The translations under genes were made by a program, and so were the position numbers. DNA of 64,000 nt, taken from positions 248,001 to 312,000 of the forward strand of contig JAIMAQ010000001.1 of assembly GCA_023511875.1 (NCBI GenBank), written 5' to 3'. Below, piece after piece: positions 45,722 through 55,339 of the stretch. Every line of letters begins with the position of its first letter. Position 1 is the first letter of the stretch. The notes beneath the pieces are model-generated. The model ran no database searches. It was not told the origin of the DNA and was given only the letters and a program-made list of their open reading frames with translations. The stretch comes from Thermoflavifilum sp. (lineage in GTDB: Bacteria; Bacteroidota; Bacteroidia; Chitinophagales; Chitinophagaceae).

Positions 45722-47677
45722 ATGGCCGAATTTCATCAATCGAGGAAGCGTATTATCCAGCTTATTTTTGTGGGTGCTTTTGTCGTAATTGCGGCGAGGT
45801 TGTTTTATTTACAAGTTGTGGACATCCGATATCGGCAGATAGCCAATGCCCAAGCGATTGTCCGCAAATTGGTTTATCCTACCCGCGGCATCATTTATGA
45901 TCGGCATGGGCGTGTAGTGGTCAACAATACGGCTTTATACGATCTGGTAGTTACGCCATCAGAGGTCAAACATTTAGATACTACATTTTTATGTAGGTTG
46001 TTGGGTATAGACATGGCCAGTTTTCGGGAGCGCATGGAAAAGATTATCCGACGCAATTCACGTTATCGCCAATCTGTATTTGCAGAGTTGCTTCCGCCTG
46101 ATGTATACGGGCGTATTGCCGAAAACTTGTATCAGTTTCCTGGGTTTGAGCTGGTTGAGCGACCTGTTCGCAATTATCCCTATCCTGTAGCGGCACATAT
46201 TTTTGGGTACATTGGCGAGGTAGATTCCGCTACTATCAAGCGCTCGCATGGTTTTTATCAGGCAGGCGATTTTGTAGGCAAGACGGGATTAGAAAAGGCG
46301 TATGAAGAGGTTTTACGCGGCCAGCGTGGGGTGGCATATCTGGTGCGTGATTCACGCAATCGTATACAAGGATCTTATGCTGGTGGCATATACGATACGC
46401 CAGCTGTGGCGGGTAAAAACCTGTATCTTTCCTTAGACATAGAGTTGCAACAATTAGGAGAGCAGTTGTTGCAAAATAAAATTGGGAGCATTGTAGCCAT
46501 TGATCCTCAAACAGGTGGTATACTCGCCATGGTGAGTAGTCCGAGTTATGATCCCAATGAATTAAGTGGGGCAGAAAGAAGTAAAAAATTTTCTAGGCTT
46601 TTTAACGATCCGGAGTTACCGTTGTTTAATCGTCCCATCCAGGCTACATATCCACCTGGTTCTACTTTTAAGCCGGTAGATGCCTTGATAGCCTTACATG
46701 AAGGTGTGATCACGCCTTCTTATGGTTATGATTGTAGAGGGGTGTATTTAGCTTGTGGTAGGCCTATCAAGTGTACCGAGAGTTTTCCAGGCCATGCATC
46801 CAATTTGTATAATGCATTGGCATATTCTTGTAATTCTTATTTTTCTCAGGTGTTTCGGTTTATTGTGGATAAAGATCACCACCCTACACAAGGGCTTGCT
46901 GAATGGGATCGTTATGTAAATGATTTTGGACTGGGAAAAAAATTGGGTATTGATTTACCTGGGGAGAATAGTGGGTACATTCCAGATAGTACTCATTATA
47001 ACAAAATTTTTGGACGTCATCATTGGAATTCTTGCACGATTGTTTCCCTGGGTATTGGCCAAGGAGAGATTACAGAAACTCCTTTGCAGTTGGCCAATGT
47101 GATGTGCATCATTGCCAATCATGGATATTACTATACCCCACATGTAGTAGATAGTATCGAAGGAGATCCAGGTTTTTATTTTCGTCATTTGATTAAGCAT
47201 CGTATTGCTGCAAATGTTTCGGATACTGATTATGATATTGTTACCCGAGCGATGGCTGCGGTTGTAGAACGCGGGACAGCTACGATAGCCTCTATTCCGG
47301 GTATTACTATTTGCGGAAAAACGGGCACTGCACAAAATTTTGCCATTATCAATGGCAAACGTGTGGAATTAAAAGATCATTCATTGTTTGCAGCTTTTGC
47401 ACCACGTGAACATCCCAAGATTGCCATAGCGGTAGTAGTAGAAAATGCTGGATTTGGAGCCAGTTGGGCTGCACCTATTGCTAGCCTGATGATTGAAAAA
47501 TATTTGCGAGACAGTATTTCAACAAGTCGCTTGCCTCTGTTACATCGCATCATGGAAGCCAATTTAATACCCGAATACATGTTGGAGAGAAAGCGCAGAT
47601 TAGATTCGCTCAATCGGATACATGATCAACTGGAAGCTATGAAAGCCGTGAAGCCTAAAGATACCCTTATACCATAA
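45722..47677 (+). CDS. mrdA: Penicillin-binding protein 2 (elongation-specific transpeptidase)
   Basis: A 651-residue class B PBP that crosslinks wall during elongation. An N-terminal membrane anchor (QLIFVGAFVVIAARLFYLQV) is followed by the pedestal domain (YPTRGIIYDRHGRVVVNN). The transpeptidase domain has STFK with Ser314 and Lys317, SCN in YSCNSYFSQ and KTGT in CGKTGTAQN. The ATG at 45722 is chosen because codons before it start with TTG. It is followed 15 bp later by rodA, its glycosyltransferase partner. Confidence 0.95.
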   Translation: MAEFHQSRKRIIQLIFVGAFVVIAARLFYLQVVDIRYRQIANAQAIVRKLVYPTRGIIYDRHGRVVVNNTALYDLVVTPSEVKHLDTTFLCRLLGIDMASFRERMEKIIRRNSRYRQSVFAELLPPDVYGRIAENLYQFPGFELVERPVRNYPYPVAAHIFGYIGEVDSATIKRSHGFYQAGDFVGKTGLEKAYEEVLRGQRGVAYLVRDSRNRIQGSYAGGIYDTPAVAGKNLYLSLDIELQQLGEQLLQNKIGSIVAIDPQTGGILAMVSSPSYDPNELSGAERSKKFSRLFNDPELPLFNRPIQATYPPGSTFKPVDALIALHEGVITPSYGYDCRGVYLACGRPIKCTESFPGHASNLYNALAYSCNSYFSQVFRFIVDKDHHPTQGLAEWDRYVNDFGLGKKLGIDLPGENSGYIPDSTHYNKIFGRHHWNSCTIVSLGIGQGEITETPLQLANVMCIIANHGYYYTPHVVDSIEGDPGFYFRHLIKHRIAANVSDTDYDIVTRAMAAVVERGTATIASIPGITICGKTGTAQNFAIINGKRVELKDHSLFAAFAPREHPKIAIAVVVENAGFGASWAAPIASLMIEKYLRDSISTSRLPLLHRIMEANLIPEYMLERKRRLDSLNRIHDQLEAMKAVKPKDTLIP

Positions 47678-47692
47678 AAATGCTTTCTTGCC

Positions 47693-48991
47693 GTGGAGTC
47701 ATATAGGCATACATCAACAGAGCTCATCAAACCTGGAGTAGATAAACTCTTGATTGCACTTTATCTGCTGCTGGTAATAGTGGGTTGGCTTTCCATTTTT
47801 GCGGTTGAACACCGTGCCGGTGAAGATGTTTTGTACCATATGATGCACCTTAGCAGAAACTATAGCCGGCAGCTGATGTGGGTTGGTATTTCTATGTTAT
47901 TAGCGTTGGTGGTATTGTTGGTCGATAGCAGAATTTTTCCTGCATTGGCCAACTTAATGTATGCATTTGGTATCATGCTGCTTTTAGTGGTATTGGTAGC
48001 GGGTAAAGATATTAAAGGTTCTCATTCATGGTTGGTGATTGGCGGCTTTCAATTTCAACCTGCAGAATTTACCAAGCTCACGACCAATTTGGCATTAGCT
48101 AAATATTTATCGCGATTGGATGTAGATTTTTCTACGTTGCGATCTCGACTCATTGCGATTGGATTAATAGCTTTACCAGCAGCAATTATCATCTTGCAAT
48201 CTGAGACAGGCCTGGCATTGGTATACCTAAGCTTTTTTTTGGCCTTGTACCGCGAAGGGCTTCCCGGCATTATTCTTATCATTGGCTTTTCTGCTATTGT
48301 ATTGGTACTTTCTTCTTTGTTGGTAGAAAAACACCTTTTGCTAATTATATTTAGCATAGCAGCTGCAATTGTTATTTATCTCATGCGGCGTAGCTTTCGT
48401 AGGCATCCCGAACGGCTGTTGTTAATATTGTTGATTTGGGGATTTTGCAGCGTGTTTGTCATGCAAATAGTGCCCTACATATTTACACATGTGCTCAAGC
48501 CTTATCAAGTAACCCGCATCAATGTTATGCTGGGTAAAGCATCTAATCCACAATCGAGTTACAATGTGCTGCAATCTAAAATTGCCATTGGTTCTGGAGG
48601 GTTTTGGGGAAAAGGATATCTAAAAGGTACACAAACTCGTTATGAATTTGTTCCCGAGCAAAGCACTGATTTTATTTTCTGTACTGTAGGTGAAGATTTT
48701 GGTTTTGTGGGAAGTATGATGTTGTTAGGCATTTACTTGATCATGTTATTTCGCATCATCCAGATAGCTGAGCGGCAGCGCTCTACTTTTAGTAGGGTAT
48801 ATGCCTATGGAGTAGCCGGTGTAGTGTTTTTTCATGTGGTGATAAATATCGGTATGACGGTTGGCTTAGCCCCTGTAATTGGCATACCTTTGCCCTGGAT
48901 GAGTTATGGAGGTTCATCGATGATCACTTTTACCTTATTGCTTTTCGTTTTGATACGTTTGGATGCTGATAGGCAAAAGATTTTGCGATAA
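47693..48991 (+). CDS. rodA: Rod shape-determining SEDS glycosyltransferase
   Basis: A 432-residue SEDS protein that polymerises lipid II with PBP2. There are about ten membrane helices. Marks are KGSHSWLVIGGFQFQPAEFTKL (in pieces SHSWLVIGGF and FQPAEFTKL), LQSETGLALVYLSFF, IAIGSGGFWGKG, PEQSTDFIF and the C-terminal GIPLPWMSYGGSSM. The start is a GTG at 47693; no ATG fits. It ends the elongasome cluster. Confidence 0.95.
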   Translation: MESYRHTSTELIKPGVDKLLIALYLLLVIVGWLSIFAVEHRAGEDVLYHMMHLSRNYSRQLMWVGISMLLALVVLLVDSRIFPALANLMYAFGIMLLLVVLVAGKDIKGSHSWLVIGGFQFQPAEFTKLTTNLALAKYLSRLDVDFSTLRSRLIAIGLIALPAAIIILQSETGLALVYLSFFLALYREGLPGIILIIGFSAIVLVLSSLLVEKHLLLIIFSIAAAIVIYLMRRSFRRHPERLLLILLIWGFCSVFVMQIVPYIFTHVLKPYQVTRINVMLGKASNPQSSYNVLQSKIAIGSGGFWGKGYLKGTQTRYEFVPEQSTDFIFCTVGEDFGFVGSMMLLGIYLIMLFRIIQIAERQRSTFSRVYAYGVAGVVFFHVVINIGMTVGLAPVIGIPLPWMSYGGSSMITFTLLLFVLIRLDADRQKILR

Positions 48992-49011
48992 TTCGAATAA
49001 TATAACGGGCT

Positions 49012-49788
49012 ATGGCACAGATCATTCCTCTGGCTGAGGGCACATTTACAGTTGATAAAACGAAGATTTTTAAGCCCTTTCATCCTGAAAGCGATCGCCT
49101 GCAAGATCGCCCAAAAGGATCTTTGTTGATTGAAATACAACCATTTCTGATCAAAATAGATCAGGCTTATATCTTACTGGATACTGGATTACATCTCGAA
49201 CAGGATGGTGAACCTCTACTTTATCAAGTATTGCGAAAGCATCATATTGAACCAGAACAAATCACGCATGTATTGTTGAGTCATTTACACAAAGACCATG
49301 CAGGCGGTATCAGTAAACGTCTTGCAGATGGTACCTCTGTATTGAGCTTTCCTCAGGCTACTTATTTCGTTCATCAAGATGAGCTGAAATATGCACTTTC
49401 TCATGCCAGTGAACCTGATGCAGAAACGACTCATTACACGGGTTCATCTTATGAAGAAGAAGAATTTGAATTGTTGTTTCACAACAACCAAGTGGTGTTG
49501 CTTGATGATGCGGGGTATATTGAACCACAAATTCGTTATGCATTGAGCGGAGGGCATTGCCCATACCATGTGGTGTTTTGGATTTATGACCAGGAAGAAA
49601 CGATTTTTTATGGAGGCGACGTGGCTCCTCAATATTTACAATTGAAAACACGCTACATCGCCAAATATGATTACGATGGCAAGCGAAGCATGGAATTGCG
49701 GCAACAATATGTGGAACAAGGCAAGCGTGAAGGATGGACGTTTTTATTTTATCATGATGTGCAACGACCGGTGATGAAGCTCATTTGA
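49012..49788 (+). CDS. MBL-fold metallohydrolase
   Basis: A 258-residue cytosolic metallo-beta-lactamase-fold protein. The metal motif H-x-H-x-D-H is at His91, His93, Asp95 and His96 (SHLHKDHAGG), with Gly-His in SGGHCPYH and FYGGDVAPQ later. No accessory domain is present. The substrate is unknown; the fold covers lactonases, RNases and thiol hydrolases. It starts 20 bp after rodA and may be on the same transcript. Its end overlaps the convergent OB-fold gene by 8 bp. Confidence 0.8.
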   Translation: MAQIIPLAEGTFTVDKTKIFKPFHPESDRLQDRPKGSLLIEIQPFLIKIDQAYILLDTGLHLEQDGEPLLYQVLRKHHIEPEQITHVLLSHLHKDHAGGISKRLADGTSVLSFPQATYFVHQDELKYALSHASEPDAETTHYTGSSYEEEEFELLFHNNQVVLLDDAGYIEPQIRYALSGGHCPYHVVFWIYDQEETIFYGGDVAPQYLQLKTRYIAKYDYDGKRSMELRQQYVEQGKREGWTFLFYHDVQRPVMKLI

Positions 49789-50164
49789 GTGAGGCCGATG
49801 TATCAATCACTTCAATTTGCTCGGGTCGGCTAATGATCATTTCTGGCTGATCATGGAATAAGGTAATTTTTCCCGTAATACACACTTGTTTATTTTTGAG
49901 ATAAGTTTCTGGTGCGTAGGTAAAATTTTTTCGATCATCACCCCAAATGATAGCCGTAAAGGTTTCATCGGGATGTGGGTATCTGAAATTGAGAAAAGTA
50001 GGCTTTCGTAGGGAAGTGGAATCAAAATAGGTACTGGCTATCTTTCCACAAACCGTTGCTTGCTGATTAACGTATTTGATAGCTTGTTGATCAGAAATTT
50101 TTACTTGTGCATGGGCTATAGTTATTGCCAAACAACCTGCTAATATGAACCAAATATGTTTCAT
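49781..50164 (-). CDS. Exported small protein, probable OB-fold domain
   Basis: A 127-residue protein with a signal peptide (IWFILAGCLAITIAHAQ). The mature part has ISDQQAIKYVNQQATVCGKIASTYF, present as AIKYVNQQATVCGKI, then FLNFRYPHPDETFTAIIW and KQVCITGKITLFHDQPEMII. This is the pattern of small OB-fold nucleic-acid-binding-like domains found in Bacteroidota exported proteins. No catalytic residues are evident. It may bind nucleotide or other ligands outside the cytoplasm; this is a guess from the fold. Confidence 0.55.
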   Translation of the reverse strand: MKHIWFILAGCLAITIAHAQVKISDQQAIKYVNQQATVCGKIASTYFDSTSLRKPTFLNFRYPHPDETFTAIIWGDDRKNFTYAPETYLKNKQVCITGKITLFHDQPEMIISRPEQIEVIDTSASLK

Positions 50165-50192
50165 GGATGTGAATGCATGAATAGTGATGACA

Positions 50193-50210
50193 CAAAGTTA
50201 AAATTTTAAC
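50193..50210 (-). promoter_or_regulatory. -7 box with overlapping palindrome upstream of the OB-fold gene
   Basis: The minus strand reads TAACTTTG (50200-50193), matching TAnnTTTG, 28 bp before the ATG at 50164. A perfect 14-bp palindrome GTTAAAATTTTAAC (50197-50210) overlaps it and could be an operator, though AT-rich palindromes also arise by chance. Confidence 0.4.
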
Positions 50211-50236
50211 TTCCAGGGTAATGGTTTATTGTAGAT

Positions 50237-51289
50237 TTAAAATAAACTTAACTGTTGGCCAGGTCTGCGAAATTGTGAGCTATCGAGTGTCCAGCGATCT
50301 GCATTGAACCCATAGCGTTTGTTTCCTTGAATGAATTGTTGATGTACTAATTCTGCGATAGGTCCTTCTCCACGCATGCGCACGCCCCATCGGCTATCAT
50401 TGACCTTGCCTGCGTGTGATTGTTCGATAAGATGCCAAACTTTATCGGCTCGTTCGGGAAAATTTTTATACAACCAATCGTGGAAAATATGCTTAATGGC
50501 TCCATTGAGGCGGATAAACGTATATGCCGAGAAGCTAGCGCCTGCATCTGCAGCGGCTTTCATGATCGCTGGCATTTCGTGCTCATTTAATCCTGGAATC
50601 ATGGGCCCGAGCATAACACCTGTACGTACACCTAATTTGCTCAATTCGCGAATCACACGAAGGCGTTGTGTTGCAGTTGTTGTACGTGGCTCCATTGCCC
50701 GACGCAGTTCTTCTTGTAGAGAGGTGATCGATACGAGTACACTCACCAACTGATGGCTTGCCATGGCTTGCAATACATCGCGATCGTGCAGGATATATGC
50801 ATTTTTGGTAATAATGCTTACTGGCTGGCGAAAGGCATAGCAGATTTCGAGTAATCTTCGGGTAATGCGATATCGCTGCTCGGCTGGTTGATAGCAATCT
50901 GTGTTGCCACTTAGCGAAATGGGCCAGCCTTGCCAGGATGGATGCATCAGAAATTGCTCGAGAAGTTGTGGGGCATTAGTCTTGACGATAATGTTACGCT
51001 CAAAGTCGAGCCCAGCACTAAAACCCCAATATTCATGGCTATTTCGTGCATAGCAATAAATACAACCATGCTCACATCCCTGATAGGGATTCATACTATA
51101 CAACATGCCCACATCTGGGCTTTCTACCCGGTGCACAAGCGTTTTGGCATGTTGCTCTATATAACGTGTTGGCAGCGATGATTCTTCCCATGCATCAATA
51201 GCTTCTGGCTCATCGCGTGTAACACGCATTTTCTCAAATCGGTTGTGTGGATTAAATTGTGCGCCTCTTCCTTTTAAATATTCCATCAT
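50237..51289 (-). CDS. PA0069-family radical SAM protein
   Basis: A 350-residue radical SAM enzyme. The cluster cysteines are Cys72, Cys76 and Cys79 in QGCEHGCIYCYARN, with SLSGNTDCYQPAEQ following. The family also includes proteins named SplB-like for DNA photolesion repair, but the PA0069 group has no settled function. The start has LKGRGAQFNPHNRFEK, a family feature. It lies 9 bp downstream of the 2H-like gene on the same strand, so the two form an operon. Confidence 0.85.
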   Translation of the reverse strand: MMEYLKGRGAQFNPHNRFEKMRVTRDEPEAIDAWEESSLPTRYIEQHAKTLVHRVESPDVGMLYSMNPYQGCEHGCIYCYARNSHEYWGFSAGLDFERNIIVKTNAPQLLEQFLMHPSWQGWPISLSGNTDCYQPAEQRYRITRRLLEICYAFRQPVSIITKNAYILHDRDVLQAMASHQLVSVLVSITSLQEELRRAMEPRTTTATQRLRVIRELSKLGVRTGVMLGPMIPGLNEHEMPAIMKAAADAGASFSAYTFIRLNGAIKHIFHDWLYKNFPERADKVWHLIEQSHAGKVNDSRWGVRMRGEGPIAELVHQQFIQGNKRYGFNADRWTLDSSQFRRPGQQLSLF

Positions 51290-51298
51290 TCACATTAT

Positions 51299-51925
51299 TT
51301 AACCAAATAAAGTAGGTTGCTTTACTACGTTATTGCCTAACATAGGGAAGCTAGCTATAGGTGTAAATGAATTTTGTGTTGAAGTTTTACTCCATAATGA
51401 GAGTTGATTGACCATGCATCGACCCGTTAATGATTGTTGCTGATACACGGGGAAGCTTTGCTCATATTGCCAAGGCTTGAGCCGCGATGCAAATAAAAAA
51501 TAAGGTTCGGTAATCAAATGTGGTTTTGCCCAGCTACTCTTCAGCTGTGCCTGAATAGGTCGGAAGGCTTTTACTATTTCAGCAATATTCGATTGGTTCA
51601 CAATTTTTATGTAGATGCTATGAGTAGGCATAAAACCAAATCCATTCACTTCTAAGAGCACGGGATGCAAGCTGGCTACTACTTGGCGAATTTGAGGTAT
51701 CAATTTTTTCTCCTCTGTTTTCCATTGCCAAAAATGAATAAGCCAAACAAGTATTTCTGAGGTGGTAGTTAATTGGCCAAACTGTTGCGAAAAAGCAACT
51801 CTTTCCGCTTGAATGCACTCCAGTAGCCTCCCATGGATTGGTGCAGCTAGTAAGTATTCTATCAACCCTCTGGGCAATGGCTCTCGATTTTTGGATGATA
51901 GGTGCTGGTGTGTGGAATTTTTCAT
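51299..51925 (-). CDS. 2'-5' RNA ligase-like (2H phosphoesterase) protein with both HxT motifs lost
   Basis: A 208-residue protein of uncertain function. The C-terminal half aligns by eye with Bacteroidota 2H-phosphoesterase/LigT-like proteins: NGFGFMPTHSIYIKI, then SRLKPWQYE and SLTGRCMVNQLSLW. In those relatives the second motif reads HLTIARRLKPWQYE, but here residues 140-155 read EPYFLFASRLKPWQYE, with Tyr and Leu in place of the His and Thr. The first motif region (about 55-62, TSEILVWL) has no His-x-Thr either. Activity is therefore doubtful; a binding role is possible. It is the first gene of a two-gene operon with a PA0069-type radical SAM protein. The fold assignment comes from memory of the family, not from a search. 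Confidence 0.45.
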   Translation of the reverse strand: MKNSTHQHLSSKNREPLPRGLIEYLLAAPIHGRLLECIQAERVAFSQQFGQLTTTSEILVWLIHFWQWKTEEKKLIPQIRQVVASLHPVLLEVNGFGFMPTHSIYIKIVNQSNIAEIVKAFRPIQAQLKSSWAKPHLITEPYFLFASRLKPWQYEQSFPVYQQQSLTGRCMVNQLSLWSKTSTQNSFTPIASFPMLGNNVVKQPTLFG

Positions 51926-52070
51926 GAATCAAATTTACTAAATTTTTTAGCAAATTAAGGTAAAATTTTTAGAAATCCGAACACTTAAAACATCGTTAAC
52001 ACAAAAGATATCATGGCGTAACATGTAGTGAAGAGTTTTGTGAAAGAATGTTCACTAAAATCTTAAAAAC

Positions 52071-55000
52071 ATGAAAAAAATTTATACCAGGTTGTCTGTC
52101 TTGATGTATTGTATTTGGTTTATTACAAATGGATTATATGCGCAGAGTTTAAAAGAGATATCGGGAAAAGTGGTTGATGGCCAAGGTGGCAATCCGATGC
52201 CTGGAGTAACTATACGGGTAGAAGGCTCTAATATAGGAGTTGTTACCGATGATCAAGGTACATTTCATATTCAGGCTCCAACCGGGTCTATTTTAGTGGC
52301 TAGTTATATTGGATTTATCCCCAAACGCATTCCTATAGCCGGGGATGCATCGTTTTATACGATACCATTACAGCGTAATCAACAGGTATTAAATGAGTTG
52401 GTGGTTACGGCATTGGGCATCACTAAGCAGGAGAAACAAGTAGGTTATGCCGTACAAGCCATTTCTGAGCGGGTACTTACCAATGCTCCAGATCCCAACT
52501 TGATCAATGATTTAGATGGGAAAGTGGCAGGAGTGTATATTACCAATGGAGGCGCAGGAGTAGGATCTACAGCTAGAATTGTAATTCGTGGAGAAAATTC
52601 GTTTTCTGGAACTAATCAACCTTTGTTTGTAGTAGATGGTGTACCTATTAATAATGAAACTTATTTTAATGATGCTATTGAGAATTCTTCTAATCAAGGA
52701 GTATGGGCTGAGGTAGATTGGGGAAATGGTGCAGCCGAACTAAATCCTTTTGATATAGCTAAGATTACGGTATTAAAAGTAGGATCGGCTGCTGCGCTTT
52801 ATGGGTCGCGTGCGGCCAATGGTGCTGTTGTCATTACCACAAAAACTGGAGAAAAGAGTAAAAATAGATTGGGGGTAGATGTATATTCTAATACTACTTG
52901 GGAAACACCTCTTAAACTTCCACGACTTCAAAATGAATATGGGGCAGGTAATGGCAAAACACCTTATCGTTTTGTAGATGGTGCTCAAAGCTTTGAAAAC
53001 AATATTCCCAATTTTGGAGCAAAATTTGATCCTAATTTACTCGTTGATCAATTCGATAGTCCAGCAGGTCCTTATCAAGCAGGCGATCTATACGAAAGGA
53101 GTTTGCATCCTGAAGACACCGTTACTCCTACACCGTGGATTGGACATGCAGATCATTTCAAAAAATTCTTACAAACTGGCATGACTATTAATAATGGTGT
53201 GTCTTTTTCGAATGCATCCGATCATGGAAGCTTTCGTTTTTCTTATGGAAACTTATACAACACAGGTATATTACCCAATACCGATCTTCGACGGCAGACA
53301 GTGGCTATTCGAGTAAATCATCAATTCAATGAGCATCTATCTACTGAAACATTTTTCAACTTTATCAATAGTAATAGCGACAACCGTCCTAATATTGGAT
53401 ATGGCTCTGAAAGCGTGATGTATACCTTTTTTGGTGTGTATGGGATGCCTATTAATATTGATATTAATTCGTTGAAAAACAAGCTTTGGCAAGTAGGTCA
53501 AACCAATATTCAACAATTTCGATATTGGAAAAATCACGATAACCCATACGTAACGCTGTATGACAATGTAAACTCATTCAATAAAAATCGGCTCATCGGA
53601 TATGCTATGGTGAAATATGCATTTAACCCTCATTTTTCAGTGTTTGTTAGAACTGGATCAGATATTTATTCAGATCATCGTGAAGGCCATCGTGCATTCA
53701 GTACAGTGCGCTTTCCTAGTGGAGGATTTCGGGTAGACAACGTGAATTACTTAGAAAACAATACCGATTTTCTGGCAAATTATCTTTGGGATGATAAATT
53801 TTCTGTTTTTTCTGTAAATGTATCGGCAGGTGGAAACAGGTTCTTGCAAGATTTATCTTATACACGAGATATTGCAAATGCACTCATTACACCTGGACTA
53901 TATAACTTTTCAAATGCACAGAATCAACTGCCTACTGAATATTTGAAATTTGAAAAAGTAATTTACAGCTTGTATGGATTTGCGGATTTGTCTTATCGGA
54001 ATAAAATCTTCCTTAACTTAGCTGCTCGCAACGATTGGTCTAGTACCTTGCCCATACATCACAACAGTTATTTTTACCCTTCGGCTTCATTGAGTGTTAT
54101 TCTATCTGAGATGATCCAATTACCTAGATGGGTGAGCTATTTGAAACTTCGGATGTCATCAGCACAAGTTGGTCGTGATGCCGATCCATATTCCATTAAC
54201 AATACCTTCCTCACCAATACGCCATTTAACAATTATCCATTAACTACCGCTAATAATGTTTTGGCTAATAAAAATTTAATACCTTCTACAACCAATTCTT
54301 TTGAAGGAGGTTTAGAAACAAAATTATTAGATAATCGAATTGGATTAGATATCACTATTTACAATGAAAACACACACAATGAAGTCGTAAAGTTACCAGT
54401 TCCTGTTTCATCAGGATATACGAATGCTTTTATAAATGGCGCGTCAATTAATAATAAAGGTGTAGAATTTATATTTTCTGCAGCACCTTTTAAAGCACAT
54501 ACCAATCAGCAATTTTCATGGAACATGTATGTCAATTTCAGCCATAATGTAAGTACAGTCACTTCTCTTCCTTCAGGAATCAATTCTTACACTTATGCGC
54601 AGGTAACTCAATATGATCGATATTATCGAGCTATTCAATATACAGCCAAAGTGGGAGAACGTTTAGGTAATATGTATGGCAATGGTTTTGTGCGAGATCC
54701 TCAGGGAAATATAGTTTACCAAAATGGCGTGCCTTTGGTTACTTCAACTCAGGATAAGCTTTTAGGTAACTATAACCCCGATTTTGTGCTTGGTTGGCTA
54801 AACATTCTTCAGTATCGTAGATTCACTTTCAATTTTGTTTGGGATTGGCATCAGGGTGGCAAGTTTTATTCATATACTGAATTGGGTGTACTTAATGGTG
54901 GAATGTCTGTCAAAACCCTTCCTGGACGTGAGACGGGTATAACTGGGCAGGGCGTCATGTATGATCCAACATCGGGTAAATATGTACCCAACAATGTACA

Positions 55001-55310
55001 CGTAGACGCGGCTACATATTATTTAGGATACTACAATGCAAACAACAATGAGGTATTTATGTATAATGCATCATATCTGAAACTTAGAGAGTTACGCCTG
55101 AGCTATACATTCCCACATATATTTGGTAGTAAACATGGATCTTCATTAGATATTGCTTTGGTGGGTAGAAACATTATTGAATTCACACAAAACAAAGATG
55201 TTGATCCCGAAACCCTTACATTACGTGGTCAGCAAATATTACCTGGTATAGAGTTTTTAAGCCTCCCATCAACGAGAAGTTATGGAGTATCCTTGCATCT
55301 AAGCTTATAA
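52071..55310 (+). CDS. SusC-like TonB-dependent outer membrane transporter
   Basis: A 1079-residue outer membrane receptor. The signal peptide ends near LYAQ. Residues about 28-105 are the carboxypeptidase-regulatory-like domain (ISGKVVDGQGGNPMPGV), then the plug with TALGITKQEKQVGYAVQ, VIRGENSFSGTNQPLFVVDG (split as VIRGENSF and PLFVVDG) and ALYGSRAANGAVVITTKTG. The remaining 800 residues are the 22-strand barrel, ending with a short aromatic strand. The substrate is not known; no enzyme or regulator sits beside the pair. It is followed 29 bp later by the SusD gene. Confidence 0.93.
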   Translation: MKKIYTRLSVLMYCIWFITNGLYAQSLKEISGKVVDGQGGNPMPGVTIRVEGSNIGVVTDDQGTFHIQAPTGSILVASYIGFIPKRIPIAGDASFYTIPLQRNQQVLNELVVTALGITKQEKQVGYAVQAISERVLTNAPDPNLINDLDGKVAGVYITNGGAGVGSTARIVIRGENSFSGTNQPLFVVDGVPINNETYFNDAIENSSNQGVWAEVDWGNGAAELNPFDIAKITVLKVGSAAALYGSRAANGAVVITTKTGEKSKNRLGVDVYSNTTWETPLKLPRLQNEYGAGNGKTPYRFVDGAQSFENNIPNFGAKFDPNLLVDQFDSPAGPYQAGDLYERSLHPEDTVTPTPWIGHADHFKKFLQTGMTINNGVSFSNASDHGSFRFSYGNLYNTGILPNTDLRRQTVAIRVNHQFNEHLSTETFFNFINSNSDNRPNIGYGSESVMYTFFGVYGMPINIDINSLKNKLWQVGQTNIQQFRYWKNHDNPYVTLYDNVNSFNKNRLIGYAMVKYAFNPHFSVFVRTGSDIYSDHREGHRAFSTVRFPSGGFRVDNVNYLENNTDFLANYLWDDKFSVFSVNVSAGGNRFLQDLSYTRDIANALITPGLYNFSNAQNQLPTEYLKFEKVIYSLYGFADLSYRNKIFLNLAARNDWSSTLPIHHNSYFYPSASLSVILSEMIQLPRWVSYLKLRMSSAQVGRDADPYSINNTFLTNTPFNNYPLTTANNVLANKNLIPSTTNSFEGGLETKLLDNRIGLDITIYNENTHNEVVKLPVPVSSGYTNAFINGASINNKGVEFIFSAAPFKAHTNQQFSWNMYVNFSHNVSTVTSLPSGINSYTYAQVTQYDRYYRAIQYTAKVGERLGNMYGNGFVRDPQGNIVYQNGVPLVTSTQDKLLGNYNPDFVLGWLNILQYRRFTFNFVWDWHQGGKFYSYTELGVLNGGMSVKTLPGRETGITGQGVMYDPTSGKYVPNNVHVDAATYYLGYYNANNNEVFMYNASYLKLRELRLSYTFPHIFGSKHGSSLDIALVGRNIIEFTQNKDVDPETLTLRGQQILPGIEFLSLPSTRSYGVSLHLSL

Positions 55311-55339
55311 TAACAACAAACGCATTATTCATTCTTAAA

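Noticed and set aside
51930-51937. TAAATTTG box 4 bp before the 2H-like gene start
   Set aside because: Too close to the ATG and in a very AT-rich stretch; not counted as a promoter.
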